From contig NZ_JAUTAH010000001.1 of assembly GCF_030818545.1 (NCBI RefSeq), positions 1,803,001 to 1,867,000 on the forward strand: 64,000 bases of DNA, written 5' to 3'. Below the pieces are notes generated by a model. The model did not search any database and was not told the origin of the DNA. It saw nothing but the letters and a program-made list of their open reading frames with translations. The translations under genes were made by a program, and so were the position numbers. Of the stretch, positions 1 to 8,173 are shown in pieces (within the stretch, counting starts at the first letter, position 1; every line of letters starts with the position of its first letter). This DNA is from Brevundimonas sp. SORGH_AS_0993 (lineage in GTDB: Bacteria; Pseudomonadota; Alphaproteobacteria; Caulobacterales; Caulobacteraceae).

Positions 1-581
1 ACGCCCTGTTCATAGGCGGTCTGGATCAGGCTGCCGGGTTTCTTGGCGTTGCCTTCGGACAGCCACCGGCCCATCTCCCAGATGAACTCGCGGCTGGAAT
101 AGCCGCGCGGCTCCAGCCGATTGGCGATCTCCAGGATGGTGTGGTCGCAGGCCTGAAGCTCTTCCTCGTCGATATAGGTGTCGTAGATCCGGTCGACGTA
201 GTTGTCGCGCAGGACGTTGTCGTCCACCTCGCCGGCCGCCTGATAGTGCCGGAAGCCCAGGGCCTCGAAGAAATCCATGTCGACGATGGAGGCGCCGGTG
301 GCGACCACCGCGTCGATCATGCCGAACTTCACCATGTCGCGGTAAACGTGCATGCAGCCGCCGGCCGAGGTCGAACCGGCCAGGATCAGCCAGGGCGAGC
401 AGTCCGCATCCTCGATCGCCATCGAAAAGATGTCGGCGGCGCGTGCGGTGTCGCGCGACGAGAAGGACATCTTGCGCATCGAGTCGATGATGGGGCGGGC
501 GTCGAACGACGTGATGTCCACGTGCTCGACCACGTCCTGCAGCAGCTGGGCCTTGGTGTTCGATTGAACGGGAGCGTTCAT
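1..581 (-). CDS. deoxyhypusine synthase-like protein (3' end beyond window)
   Basis: About 193 N-terminal residues are visible from the ATG at 579-581; the gene runs off the left edge. The segments AGSTSAGGCMHVYRDMV and ATGASIVDMDFFEALGF have the NAD-binding layout of the deoxyhypusine synthase family. Bacteria lack eIF5A, so the usual hypusine role does not apply. Bacterial members often lie beside ornithine decarboxylase, as here, and are thought to move aminobutyl groups in polyamine synthesis, for example to homospermidine; that role is inferred from context. It is on the same strand as the decarboxylase and 213 bp downstream of it. The catalytic lysine region lies outside the window. Confidence 0.85.
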   Translation of the reverse strand, partial: MNAPVQSNTKAQLLQDVVEHVDITSFDARPIIDSMRKMSFSSRDTARAADIFSMAIEDADCSPWLILAGSTSAGGCMHVYRDMVKFGMIDAVVATGASIVDMDFFEALGFRHYQAAGEVDDNVLRDNYVDRIYDTYIDEEELQACDHTILEIANRLEPRGYSSREFIWEMGRWLSEGNAKKPGSLIQTAYEQG

Positions 582-676
582 TTCGGCGGTTTCCCTGTGA
601 TTTGAGCGCCCGTCGAACAAGCAGACGTGCCGGGACGGAGCGACCGACAGGACCGATAGACTCCCAACCGTAAGCC

Positions 677-776
677 GTCACCCTCGGACTTGATCCGAGG
701 GCCGGATGCGCCGCCGCACGACTTCCGAAAGAGAAGACGCGGACGGCCCGACCCTCGGGTCGAGCCCGAGGATGAC
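677..776. repeat. inverted pair of a CCTCGG-type intergenic palindrome
   Basis: Two copies of one short palindromic element lie in opposite orientation between the decarboxylase and the DHS-like gene. Copy A (677-708) contains CCCTCGGA, a 5-nt loop and TCCGAGGG. Copy B (746-776, reverse strand) contains CCTCGGG, a 5-nt loop and CCCGAGG, with the same GTCA flank. Similar elements are common between genes in alphaproteobacteria. It may act as a transcription terminator or mRNA 3' end stabiliser. Confidence 0.7.
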
Positions 777-794
777 GGATAGGTTTGAAGCGAC

Positions 795-2060
795 CTACTT
801 CCGGCGCGACTTGCGCTGGCCGGCCTTACCCTTGGGACGTGACAGGCGCACGACCTTGCGGGCGTTCTCTTCCGCCGTGGTGCGCACGGTCGGGATGGAG
901 CGCGGCGCCAGGCCGTAGAGCGAGGCCATCGGGGCGTCCTCGACCGCGGCGATGTCATGTTCGCCATAGCCGTTGAAGCCGGTCGACATGGCCACGCCGT
1001 AAGCGCCCAGCATGCCGATCTCGATGAAGTCGCCTTCGCGGATGTCGGCCGGCAGCCAGAACGGTCCCGGCATATGGTCGATGGAATCGCAGGTCGGACC
1101 ATAGAACTGGAACGCCTTCAGCTCGCCCGAGCTGTCACCGTCCCGGACCAGCTTGGTCGGGAAGGGCCAGCGCGAGTGGGTCGCGTCGAACAACGAGCCG
1201 TAGGAGCCGTCGTTCAGATAAAGGGCGTCGCCCTTGCGCAGGTCCACGCGGGCCAGGATCGACGAGGATTCGGCGACCAGCGCCCGGCCGGGCTCGCACC
1301 ACAGCTCGGTCGTTTCCGACACCGGCATCTCGTTGAAGCCGCGGTGGATGGCGTCGGCGTATTCGCTCATGTCCGGCGGGACCATGCCCGGATAGACCGA
1401 GGGGAAGCCGCCGCCGACATCGACGATGTCCACGATCACGCCCGCACGGCTGATCGACCGGCCGACCTGGGCCATGGCGGCCTGATAGGCGGTGGGGCGC
1501 ATGCATTGCGAACCGACATGGAACGACACGCCCATCAAGCCATCCTTGACCGCCTGACGGGTCGCCAGCAGCAGGGCCGGCGCCTGATCGGTCGAGACGC
1601 CGAACTTGCCCGACAGCGTATAGGCCGCGCCGTCCGCCGACACGGCCATGCGCACGACCAGGTTCAGGTCGTCCGCGCCGCCGGTGGCGTCGAGGATCTT
1701 GTTCAGCTCGTCCACGCAGTCCAGCGAGAAGGTGCGGACGCCGTGGTCGAAATAGGCCCTGGTGATGGCCGACCGGCTCTTGACCGGATGCATGAAGGCC
1801 AGGCGCGCGTCGGCGCTGACCGAACGCACCAGTTCGATCTCGGCGATGGAGGCCACGTCGAAGCTGCGGACGCCCGCCGCGATCAGGGTTTCGATGACCC
1901 AACGCGAAGGGTTCGCCTTCACCGCATAGAAGACGTCGGCTTTCAGATTATCCTGGAACCAGCGCGCCGCTACGGAAACCGAGCGCGGCCGCACGAGTGC
2001 GACGGGACGCTCAGGAGGCCGCTCACGGACCAGGTCCAGGGGAAGCTGGTACGTGCGCAA
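795..2060 (-). CDS. type III PLP-dependent ornithine/lysine decarboxylase
   Basis: This 421-residue protein is a fold-III amino acid decarboxylase of the eukaryotic ODC type. It would make putrescine (or cadaverine) in the cytoplasm. Visible motifs are FYAVKANP with PLP lysine K48, the glycine turn DVGGGFPS (214-221), EPGR (256-259) binding the PLP phosphate, and the catalytic cysteine in GPTCDS (C324). The start is a TTG at 2060; no ATG or GTG lies upstream in frame, and an AGGGGG stretch sits about 9 nt before it. The DHS-like gene follows on the same strand. The choice between ornithine and lysine cannot be settled here. Confidence 0.9.
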   Translation of the reverse strand: MRTYQLPLDLVRERPPERPVALVRPRSVSVAARWFQDNLKADVFYAVKANPSRWVIETLIAAGVRSFDVASIAEIELVRSVSADARLAFMHPVKSRSAITRAYFDHGVRTFSLDCVDELNKILDATGGADDLNLVVRMAVSADGAAYTLSGKFGVSTDQAPALLLATRQAVKDGLMGVSFHVGSQCMRPTAYQAAMAQVGRSISRAGVIVDIVDVGGGFPSVYPGMVPPDMSEYADAIHRGFNEMPVSETTELWCEPGRALVAESSSILARVDLRKGDALYLNDGSYGSLFDATHSRWPFPTKLVRDGDSSGELKAFQFYGPTCDSIDHMPGPFWLPADIREGDFIEIGMLGAYGVAMSTGFNGYGEHDIAAVEDAPMASLYGLAPRSIPTVRTTAEENARKVVRLSRPKGKAGQRKSRRK

Positions 2061-2402
2061 TTCACGTAACCCCCTGTTAATTGTTAACCCAGACCGGCGT
2101 TAGCAGCGCGTAACGGTTAGACCTACGGGGTCCGCCGGAAGACGCGATATGGGGGTCCGGCCCTGTCATGTAAAGGGGTTTTTTCATGGCGGGCCGCCGA
2201 AGGGGGCGACGCCGGCCGGCTGCGGCCTCGATGCGCGATGTGGCGGCCCGATCTCCGCCCGAATTTCGCGCCCGATCCGACGCTCAATCTGAGGCCCGAT
2301 CTGACGCTCTGGCGAAATGACGCGGTCCATGCGATTAAGACTTGCCCAAGCGCGCCCGTCGCGTCATGCGGCGCCTCTTCGCCACAGCTTCTCAGCGAGT
2401 TC
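2061..2402. other. 342-bp intergenic region between the decarboxylase and phnC
   Basis: The two flanking genes diverge, so this region should hold both promoters. Near the decarboxylase, GTAA-N7-TTAA (2066-2080) and TTAAC (2084-2088) form a loose CtrA-like cluster. A single PHO half-site CTGTCAT (2163-2169) points toward phnC without a clear second half. At 2270-2315 a roughly 22-bp segment beginning CCCGATC is imperfectly duplicated. No convincing gene is seen. Confidence 0.5.
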
Positions 2403-3212
2403 ATGAGTTCATCCGCAGCCGCCGTCGTCCCGGGCCTGGTCCTGGCGCGCGACGTGTCGAAGACCTTCGGATCGCGAAAGGCGCTGGACGGCGTCTCGGT
2501 CGAGGTCGCCTCAGGCGAGATGGTCGCCCTGATCGGACCTTCGGGGTCCGGGAAATCCACCCTGCTCCGTTCGATCACGGGCCTGCAGTCCATCGACGGC
2601 GGCGCGGGAACCATCGCCGTCTTCGGCGAGACGGTGCAGAAGGACGGTCGCGTCACCGGCGCCGTGCGCCGGGCGCGCGGCAAGCTGGGCATGATCTTCC
2701 AGCAGTTCAACCTGGTCGGCCGGCTGAGCCTGTTCTCCAACGTCATGCTGGGCGCCCTGGGGCGTCTGCCGTCGTGGCAGGGCCTGTTGGGCCTGTGGCC
2801 CCAGGCGGACAAGGACAAGGCCATGGCGGCCCTGCACCGGGTCGGCGTCGCCGACTATGCGGCCCAGCGCGCCAACACCCTGTCGGGCGGTCAGCAGCAG
2901 CGCGGCGCCATCGCCCGCGCCATCGTTCAAGGCGCCAAGGCCATCCTGGCCGACGAGCCGGTCGCCTCCCTGGACCCCGTCTCGGCCCGCAAGGTCATGG
3001 AGCTGCTGGTCGAGTTGAACCAGCGCGACGGCATGGGGGTGATCGTCACCCTGCACCAGGTCGACTACGCCATCCGCTATTGCGAGCGCGTCATCGCCCT
3101 GCAGGGCGGCAAGATCGTCTATGACGGTCCGTCCACGGGCCTGGATCAACAGCGCCTGATCGCAATCTACGGTCCCGAATTCGAGGATGCGTTCTGGGAG
3201 ACCAAGGCATGA
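2403..3212 (+). CDS. phnC: phosphonate/phosphate ABC transporter ATP-binding protein
   Basis: A 269-residue ABC ATPase that would power import by PhnDE at the inner membrane. Walker A GPSGSGKST is at 45-53, the signature LSGGQQQ at 160-166 and Walker B ILADEP at 181-186. Reading frame continues upstream, but the ATG at 2403 gives the normal family N-terminus. Its stop overlaps the phnD start (ATGA), so phnC, phnD and phnE are translationally coupled. No C-P lyase or phosphonatase gene is present nearby, so the substrate may be phosphate, phosphite or a phosphonate. Confidence 0.92.
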   Translation: MSSSAAAVVPGLVLARDVSKTFGSRKALDGVSVEVASGEMVALIGPSGSGKSTLLRSITGLQSIDGGAGTIAVFGETVQKDGRVTGAVRRARGKLGMIFQQFNLVGRLSLFSNVMLGALGRLPSWQGLLGLWPQADKDKAMAALHRVGVADYAAQRANTLSGGQQQRGAIARAIVQGAKAILADEPVASLDPVSARKVMELLVELNQRDGMGVIVTLHQVDYAIRYCERVIALQGGKIVYDGPSTGLDQQRLIAIYGPEFEDAFWETKA

Positions 3213-4216
3213 GCCTGTCGCGTCGTTTCATCTCCAAGACCCTGGCTGGCGCCGGCGTCGCCGTTCTGGTCGCGGGCCTGTCGGCCTGCGGCGGCGGCGA
3301 GCGGAAACCCGCCGGCGCGCCCAGCGAGATCACCTTCTCCATCCTGTCGGCGGAAGGACAGGCCTCGGCCGGCCCCCTGTGGCAGCCCCTGCTGGACGAT
3401 ATGTCCAAGGCCATCGGCGTGCCGGTGAAACCCTATTTCGGCTCGAACTACACGGTTCTGGTCGAGGCCATGCGCGGCAACCACACCCAGGTCGGCTGGT
3501 TCTCGGCCAAGCCCGAGGTGGAGGCCATCGACCGCGCCAACGCCGAAGTCATCGCCCGCACCGTGAACCGCGAGGGCCTGGACAGCTATCAGTCGACCCT
3601 GATCGTCAAGAAGGGCTCGGGCATCACGCTGGACAAGGTGGCGGCCTGCGGCAAGCAGTACAATTTCGGCATCGGCGACGCCCAGTCGACCTCGGGCACG
3701 CTGGCGCCCCTGACCTACTTCTTCAATCCGCGCGGCATCACGCCCTCGCAGTGCTTCAAGACCGTGCGTTCGGCCAACCACCAGGCCAACGCCTTCGGCG
3801 TGGCGACCGGCGTGATCGACGTGGCCACCTCCAACAGCGTGAACACCCTGTTCATGCGCAAGGAGAACCCGCAGCTGGCCAGCCAGATCGAGGACATCTG
3901 GACCTCGCCCCCCATCCCCGAGAGCGGCATCGTCGTGCGCGAAGATCTGGACCCGGCGCTGAAGGAAAAGATCCGCAGTTTCTTCCTGAGCTACGGCCAG
4001 GGTCAGGGGCCCGAGGCCGAGCGCCAGCGCCAGGTTCTGGCCGGGCTGGAGTATTCGCGCTTCGCCGCGGCTGACGACAGCTATCTGGACCCGATCCGCG
4101 AAATGATCGCCGATCAGAAGCTGGGCGAAGCCCGCGCCAAGGGCGACAAGGCCGCCGTCGCCGCCGCCGAGCGCGAACTGCAACGCCTGCGCGCCAAGCA
4201 CGAGGTCCAGCCTTGA
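3209..4216 (+). CDS. phnD: phosphate/phosphonate periplasmic binding lipoprotein
   Basis: This 335-residue solute-binding protein starts with a Tat/Sec-like signal (SRRFISK) and a lipobox LSAC followed by a glycine-rich linker, so it is probably anchored as a lipoprotein. The segments FGSNYTVLVEAMRGNHTQVGWFS and the serine-rich SNSVNTL match PhnD-type binding proteins. It overlaps phnC by 4 nt and phnE by 4 nt. The last 40 residues are charged and predicted helical. Ligand specificity cannot be read from the sequence. Confidence 0.92.
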   Translation: MSLSRRFISKTLAGAGVAVLVAGLSACGGGERKPAGAPSEITFSILSAEGQASAGPLWQPLLDDMSKAIGVPVKPYFGSNYTVLVEAMRGNHTQVGWFSAKPEVEAIDRANAEVIARTVNREGLDSYQSTLIVKKGSGITLDKVAACGKQYNFGIGDAQSTSGTLAPLTYFFNPRGITPSQCFKTVRSANHQANAFGVATGVIDVATSNSVNTLFMRKENPQLASQIEDIWTSPPIPESGIVVREDLDPALKEKIRSFFLSYGQGQGPEAERQRQVLAGLEYSRFAAADDSYLDPIREMIADQKLGEARAKGDKAAVAAAERELQRLRAKHEVQP

Positions 4217-5028
4217 GCGCAGCGTCTCCCCTGACGGCGACGGCGATTCCGGCCGCGCCGCGCAAGTCGGCCCTGGCCTGGGCCGCCGACCTCCTGGTCT
4301 GGGGCGGAGTCGCCGTCGTCCTGCTGTACAGCGTCAAGGCCGTGGACCTGGGCAATATCGCGCGCCTGTTCGCCGGCAACGAGAGCACGCGCCTGTTCGC
4401 CCATGACCTGCTGCGGCCCGACTTCTCCGATTGGCGCATCTTCGTCGCCAAGATGTGGGAAACGGTCCAGATCGCCCTGTGGGGCACCTTCCTGGCCGTG
4501 ATCCTGGGCATTCCCCTGGGCCTGGCGGCGGCCCGCAACATAGCGCCCGTCTGGGTCGTGACGCCGGTGCGCTGGATCATGAACCTGCTGCGCTCCATTC
4601 CCGATCTGGTGATCGGCCTGCTGTTCGTCACCGCCGTCGGCCTGGGGCCGCTGGCGGGCGTTCTGGCCATCACCCTGAACACCGCCGGCGTGCTGGCCAA
4701 GCTGTTCTCCGAAGCGGTCGAGTCGATCGACAAGGGGCCGGTCGAGGGCGTGCGCGCCACCGGCGCGGGCAAGCTGCACGAGATCGTCTGGGGCGTCCTG
4801 CCGCAGGTGGCGCCGCTGTGGACCTCCTTCGCCCTGTATCGTTTCGAATCCAACAGCCGGTCCGCGACCGTCCTGGGCCTGATCGGCGCGGGCGGCATCG
4901 GTCAGGTGCTGTTCGACAGCATGAACGCCTTCGATTTCCGCGCCGTCTCGGCCATCGTCATCATCGTGGTGATCGCCGTGACCCTGATCGACACCCTGTC
5001 GCAGGTCATGCGTCGTCGCCTGCTGTGA
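4213..5028 (+). CDS. phnE: phosphonate/phosphate ABC transporter permease
   Basis: A 271-residue membrane permease with about six hydrophobic segments and the EAA-type loop VEGVRATGAGKLHEIVWGVLPQ that contacts the ATPase. The start is a TTG at 4213, which overlaps the phnD stop (TTGA). The C-terminus SRSATVLGLIGAGGIGQVL is characteristic of PhnE. It is a single permease gene, whereas some phn operons have two. Confidence 0.92.
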   Translation: MSAASPLTATAIPAAPRKSALAWAADLLVWGGVAVVLLYSVKAVDLGNIARLFAGNESTRLFAHDLLRPDFSDWRIFVAKMWETVQIALWGTFLAVILGIPLGLAAARNIAPVWVVTPVRWIMNLLRSIPDLVIGLLFVTAVGLGPLAGVLAITLNTAGVLAKLFSEAVESIDKGPVEGVRATGAGKLHEIVWGVLPQVAPLWTSFALYRFESNSRSATVLGLIGAGGIGQVLFDSMNAFDFRAVSAIVIIVVIAVTLIDTLSQVMRRRLL

Positions 5029-5063
5029 CGGCGACAGTCCCGTTCGCGGGCCCATTCTCGGGA

Positions 5064-5081
5064 CTGTCATAATCCTCTGCT
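5064..5081 (+). promoter_or_regulatory. PHO-box-like site upstream of pstS
   Basis: An exact half-site CTGTCAT (5064-5070), a 4-nt spacer and a degenerate half CTCTGCT lie 39 nt before the pstS start. The spacing equals that of the PhoB box (two CTGTCAT-like 7-mers separated by 4 nt). The second half is weak, so PhoB control is a suggestion only. Confidence 0.4.
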
Positions 5082-5119
5082 CTAAGCATCGCGAAATCGA
5101 TGCTCAGGGAGAGCCTTGG

Positions 5120-6184
5120 ATGATCCGTACACTGAAACTGGCGGCGTCGGCCGCCGCCCTTCTGGCCCTGGCGGCCTGTGGCGACAACGGCGGCGGGGCC
5201 GCTTCGGGCGCGCGGTCGGGCGTCTGGGCGGCCGGCTCGTCGACCGTCTTCCCCTTCGCCACCCGCGTGGCCGAGAACTTCGCCCGCACCTCGGGCGGCG
5301 CCGCGCCGCGCGTTGAATCGCTGGGCACCGGCGGCGGCATCCAGGCCTTCTGCCAGGGCGTCGGTCCGACCACCCCGGACATCGCCAACGCCTCGCGCCA
5401 GATGAAGCAGTCCGAGTTCGACCTGTGCGCCAAGAACGGCGTCACCGACATCGTCGAGATCAAGATCGGCTTCGACGGCATCGTCATCGCCACGGCTCGC
5501 AACGGCAACGGCTTCAACTTCGAACTGAACGACCTGTACGAGGGCCTGGCCAAGGAAGTGCCGGGCGCGAACGGCCAGTTCGTCGCCAACCCGGCCAAGA
5601 CCTGGAACCAGGTCAACCCCGGCCTGCCGAACCAGCGCATCCAGGTCTATGGCCCGCCGCCCACCTCGGGCACGCGCGACGCCTTCCTGGAGCTGGGCAT
5701 GACGCCGGGCGCCAAGCTGGTGCCGGCGGTCAAGGCGATCGAGAGCGACAAGGAGCGGTTCGAAGCCATCGCCCACACCCTGCGCGAGGACGGCGCCTGG
5801 ATCGACTCGGGCGAGAACGACAACGCCATCGTGCAGACCCTGACCCGCACCCCTGGCTCTCTGGGCGTGTTCGGCTACTCCTTCCTGGAGCAGAACCTGG
5901 ACACGGTGAAAGCCGAGACCATCGACGGCGTCTCCCCCACCGCCGACACCATCGCCAGCGGCGCCTATCCGCTGTCGCGCAGCCTCTACATCTATGTGAA
6001 GAAGGCCCACATCGGCGTCATTCCGGGCCTGCAGCAGTTCGTGCAGGAGTTCCTGTCCGAAGGCGCGGCGGGCAAGGGCGGCTATCTGGCAGACCGCGGC
6101 CTGATCCCGCTGCCGGAAGATCAACTGCTGGCCCAGCGCGCGATCATCGCCGCCATGACCCCCATGAAACGTCCCGCCAAGTAA
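5120..6184 (+). CDS. pstS: phosphate-binding protein PstS family, orphan
   Basis: A 354-residue phosphate-binding protein. The N-terminus has a lipobox (ALAAC). The segments AAGSSTVFPFATRVAENFARTSG and GTGGGIQAFCQGVG, and the downstream PPTSGTRDAFLELG, are the phosphate-contact regions of PstS/SphX proteins. It follows phnE on the same strand, 91 bp away. No pstCAB genes are in the window. It may feed a Pst transporter encoded elsewhere or act as a phosphate sensor or scavenger beside PhnCDE. Confidence 0.88.
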   Translation: MIRTLKLAASAAALLALAACGDNGGGAASGARSGVWAAGSSTVFPFATRVAENFARTSGGAAPRVESLGTGGGIQAFCQGVGPTTPDIANASRQMKQSEFDLCAKNGVTDIVEIKIGFDGIVIATARNGNGFNFELNDLYEGLAKEVPGANGQFVANPAKTWNQVNPGLPNQRIQVYGPPPTSGTRDAFLELGMTPGAKLVPAVKAIESDKERFEAIAHTLREDGAWIDSGENDNAIVQTLTRTPGSLGVFGYSFLEQNLDTVKAETIDGVSPTADTIASGAYPLSRSLYIYVKKAHIGVIPGLQQFVQEFLSEGAAGKGGYLADRGLIPLPEDQLLAQRAIIAAMTPMKRPAK

Positions 6185-6202
6185 GGCGGAACCCGACGGC
6201 GC

Positions 6203-6284
6203 TCCCGCCCCTTCTTTCGCCGGTCCGCCCTTTGAAGCGCTATGCGCTTCAACTGGAGCGGATGAAGCCCTAGAAGGGGCGGGA
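6203..6284. repeat. 82-bp nested inverted repeat in the galU leader
   Basis: Three nested helices can form. The outer 13-bp perfect arm is 6203-6215 with 6272-6284. A middle 5-bp arm is 6224-6228 with 6258-6262. An inner 9-bp perfect arm is 6232-6240 with 6244-6252, closing a TAT loop. It lies between pstS and galU, about 20 nt before the galU start, and lacks a T-run on either strand. It could be a REP- or MITE-like element or a leader structure. Confidence 0.75.
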
Positions 6285-6303
6285 TAGCTGTCAGGAATAT
6301 TTG

Positions 6304-7182
6304 ATGACCACCACGCCCGCGCGCCTGCGCAAGGCCGTACTGCCCGTCGCGGGCCTCGGCACCCGCGTCCTCCCCGGCACCAAGACGACGCCCAAGGAAC
6401 TGCTGAACGTCGTCGACCGGCCGATCCTGTCCTATATCGTCGAAGAGGCCCGCGAAGCGGGGATCGAACACATCGTCTTCGTCACCGGCCGCTCCAAGGG
6501 CGCCATCGAGGACTATTTCGATCACCAGATCGAGCTGGAGGCCCAGCTGGCGGCCAAGGGCAAGACCGAAATCCTGGAGATGATGAACGCCGAACTGGCG
6601 TCGGCCGGCGAGATGAGCTTCACCCGCCAGATGCAGCCCAAGGGCCTGGGCCACGCCGTCTGGTGCGCGCGCGACATCATCGGCCATGAGCCGTTCGCCG
6701 TCATCCTGCCCGACGTGATCGTGGACGCCCAGCCCGGCGCCCTGAAGCAGTTGGCCGAGGTCTATGCCGAGACCGGGGGCAACATCATCGGCGTGGAATC
6801 GGTCCCCGAGGATCAGACCCACAAATACGGCATCGTCGATCCCGTCAGCCGCGACGGTTCGCGCATCGTCATGAAGGGCATGGTCGAAAAGCCGGCGGCC
6901 GGCACGGCGCCGTCGAACCTGTCGATCTCGGGCCGCTATATCCTGCAGCCGGAAATCTTCGACCTTCTGGCGACGCAGGAAAAGGGCGCGGGCGGCGAGA
7001 TCCAGCTGACCGACGCCATGGCGCGCCTGATGGCGGACCAGAGCTTCACCGCCGTCGAATATGCGGGCGTGACGCATGACTGCGGCGACAAGATCGGCCT
7101 GTTGCGCGCCAACGTGGCCCTGGCCCTGAAACGCCCCGACCTGGGCGAGGCCGCGCGCGCCGCGATCTCGGGCCTGCTCTGA
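6304..7182 (+). CDS. galU: UTP-glucose-1-phosphate uridylyltransferase
   Basis: A 292-residue nucleotidyltransferase that makes UDP-glucose for envelope polysaccharides. The signature GLGTRVLPGTKTTPKELL (about 18-35) carries the nucleotide-binding loop and the conserved lysine, and VEKP follows in the substrate region. A TTG lies one codon upstream, but the ATG at 6304 after AGGAA is preferred. Length is normal for bacterial GalU. It is preceded by a strong hairpin and followed by fabI on the same strand. Confidence 0.95.
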   Translation: MTTTPARLRKAVLPVAGLGTRVLPGTKTTPKELLNVVDRPILSYIVEEAREAGIEHIVFVTGRSKGAIEDYFDHQIELEAQLAAKGKTEILEMMNAELASAGEMSFTRQMQPKGLGHAVWCARDIIGHEPFAVILPDVIVDAQPGALKQLAEVYAETGGNIIGVESVPEDQTHKYGIVDPVSRDGSRIVMKGMVEKPAAGTAPSNLSISGRYILQPEIFDLLATQEKGAGGEIQLTDAMARLMADQSFTAVEYAGVTHDCGDKIGLLRANVALALKRPDLGEAARAAISGLL

Positions 7183-7259
7183 CGCAAGGGAAGGCGGCGG
7201 GGGTTCCGGTTTACGCCCGCCCCTGCTAACCCTCCGCGCACATCATCAGGAGACGAACC

Positions 7260-8081
7260 ATGGCGACTTCCGAAGGCTGGGACATGCCGACCGGCGACCT
7301 CATGAAGGGCAAGAAGGGCCTGATCATGGGGGTTGCGAACTCCAGCTCCATCGCCTGGGGCATCGCCTCGCAACTGGCCGCCCAAGGCGCCGAACTGGCC
7401 TTCACCTATCTGGGCGAAAGCCTGGAGCGCCGCGTGCGCCCCCTGGCCGAAAGCGTCGGCGCCAAGCTCTTGATCCCGGCGGACGTCACCGACGACGCCT
7501 CGATGGACGCCGCCTTCGCCGAGCTGGAAAAGACCTTCGGCACGATCGACTTCGTCGTCCACTCGGTGGCCTTCGCCAACAAGGACGAGTTGAAGGGGTC
7601 GTTCGTCGACAACACCACGCGCGACAGCTTCCTTCTGGCCCTGAACATCTCGGCCTTCAGCTTCGTGGACGTGTCGCGTCGCGCCGCCAAGCTGATGCCC
7701 AATGGCGGCAGCCTGATCACCCTGACCTATCTGGGGTCGGAGCGTGTGATTCCGAACTACAACACCATGGGCGTGGCCAAGGCGGCGCTGGAGGCGGCGA
7801 CCCGCTATATCGCGCGCGACCTGGGGCCGAAGAACATCCGCGTCAACGCCATCTCGGCCGGCGCCATGCGCACCCTGTCGCTGGCCGGCATCTCGGGCGG
7901 ACGCGGCCTGCATTCCAAGTCGGCCCAGTTCTCCCTCATCAAGGAAGAGACCTCGATGGAGGGCGTCGCCGGCGCGGCCCTGTGGCTGTGTTCGGACCTG
8001 GGCCGTTCGACCACGGGCGAGGTCGTCCACGTCGACGCCGGCTTCCACGCCGTGGGCCTGCCGGAAGACATCGAAGGCTGA
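7260..8081 (+). CDS. fabI: enoyl-ACP reductase (NADH), FabI type
   Basis: A 273-residue short-chain dehydrogenase that reduces enoyl-ACP in fatty acid elongation. The dinucleotide loop GVANSSSIAWGIA (24-36) is the FabI form of the Rossmann motif, and the catalytic pair is in YNTMGVAK (Y-x6-K). The tail ...GYHAVG-like GFHAVGLPED is typical. AGGAG precedes the chosen ATG at 7260. A rho-independent terminator follows at once, so it is probably the last gene of its transcript. Confidence 0.95.
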   Translation: MATSEGWDMPTGDLMKGKKGLIMGVANSSSIAWGIASQLAAQGAELAFTYLGESLERRVRPLAESVGAKLLIPADVTDDASMDAAFAELEKTFGTIDFVVHSVAFANKDELKGSFVDNTTRDSFLLALNISAFSFVDVSRRAAKLMPNGGSLITLTYLGSERVIPNYNTMGVAKAALEAATRYIARDLGPKNIRVNAISAGAMRTLSLAGISGGRGLHSKSAQFSLIKEETSMEGVAGAALWLCSDLGRSTTGEVVHVDAGFHAVGLPEDIEG

Positions 8082-8106
8082 TCCCGACGGATCGGCGAAC
8101 AATGAG

Positions 8107-8135
8107 GGGCCGTCGGATCACCGGCGGCCCTTTTT
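8107..8135 (+). terminator. rho-independent terminator after fabI
   Basis: A 10-bp stem (8107-8116 with 8121-8130, one mismatch) closes an ATCA loop and is followed by five T residues. Confidence 0.85.
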
Positions 8136-8173
8136 GCTTTCAGGGCGCAACGGCCCCGCTTATCCGTAGAGCC

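Noticed and set aside
2066..2088. CtrA-like GTAA-N7-TTAA and TTAAC sites upstream of the decarboxylase
   Set aside because: The first half-site is imperfect, and the exact TTAA/TTAAC pair has 3-nt rather than 7-nt spacing; not enough to claim CtrA control.
2186..2320. Small Arg-rich ORF (MAGRRRGRRRPAA...) before phnC
   Set aside because: Composition is that of a random frame in GC-rich DNA, other frames are also open, and there is no ribosome-binding site.
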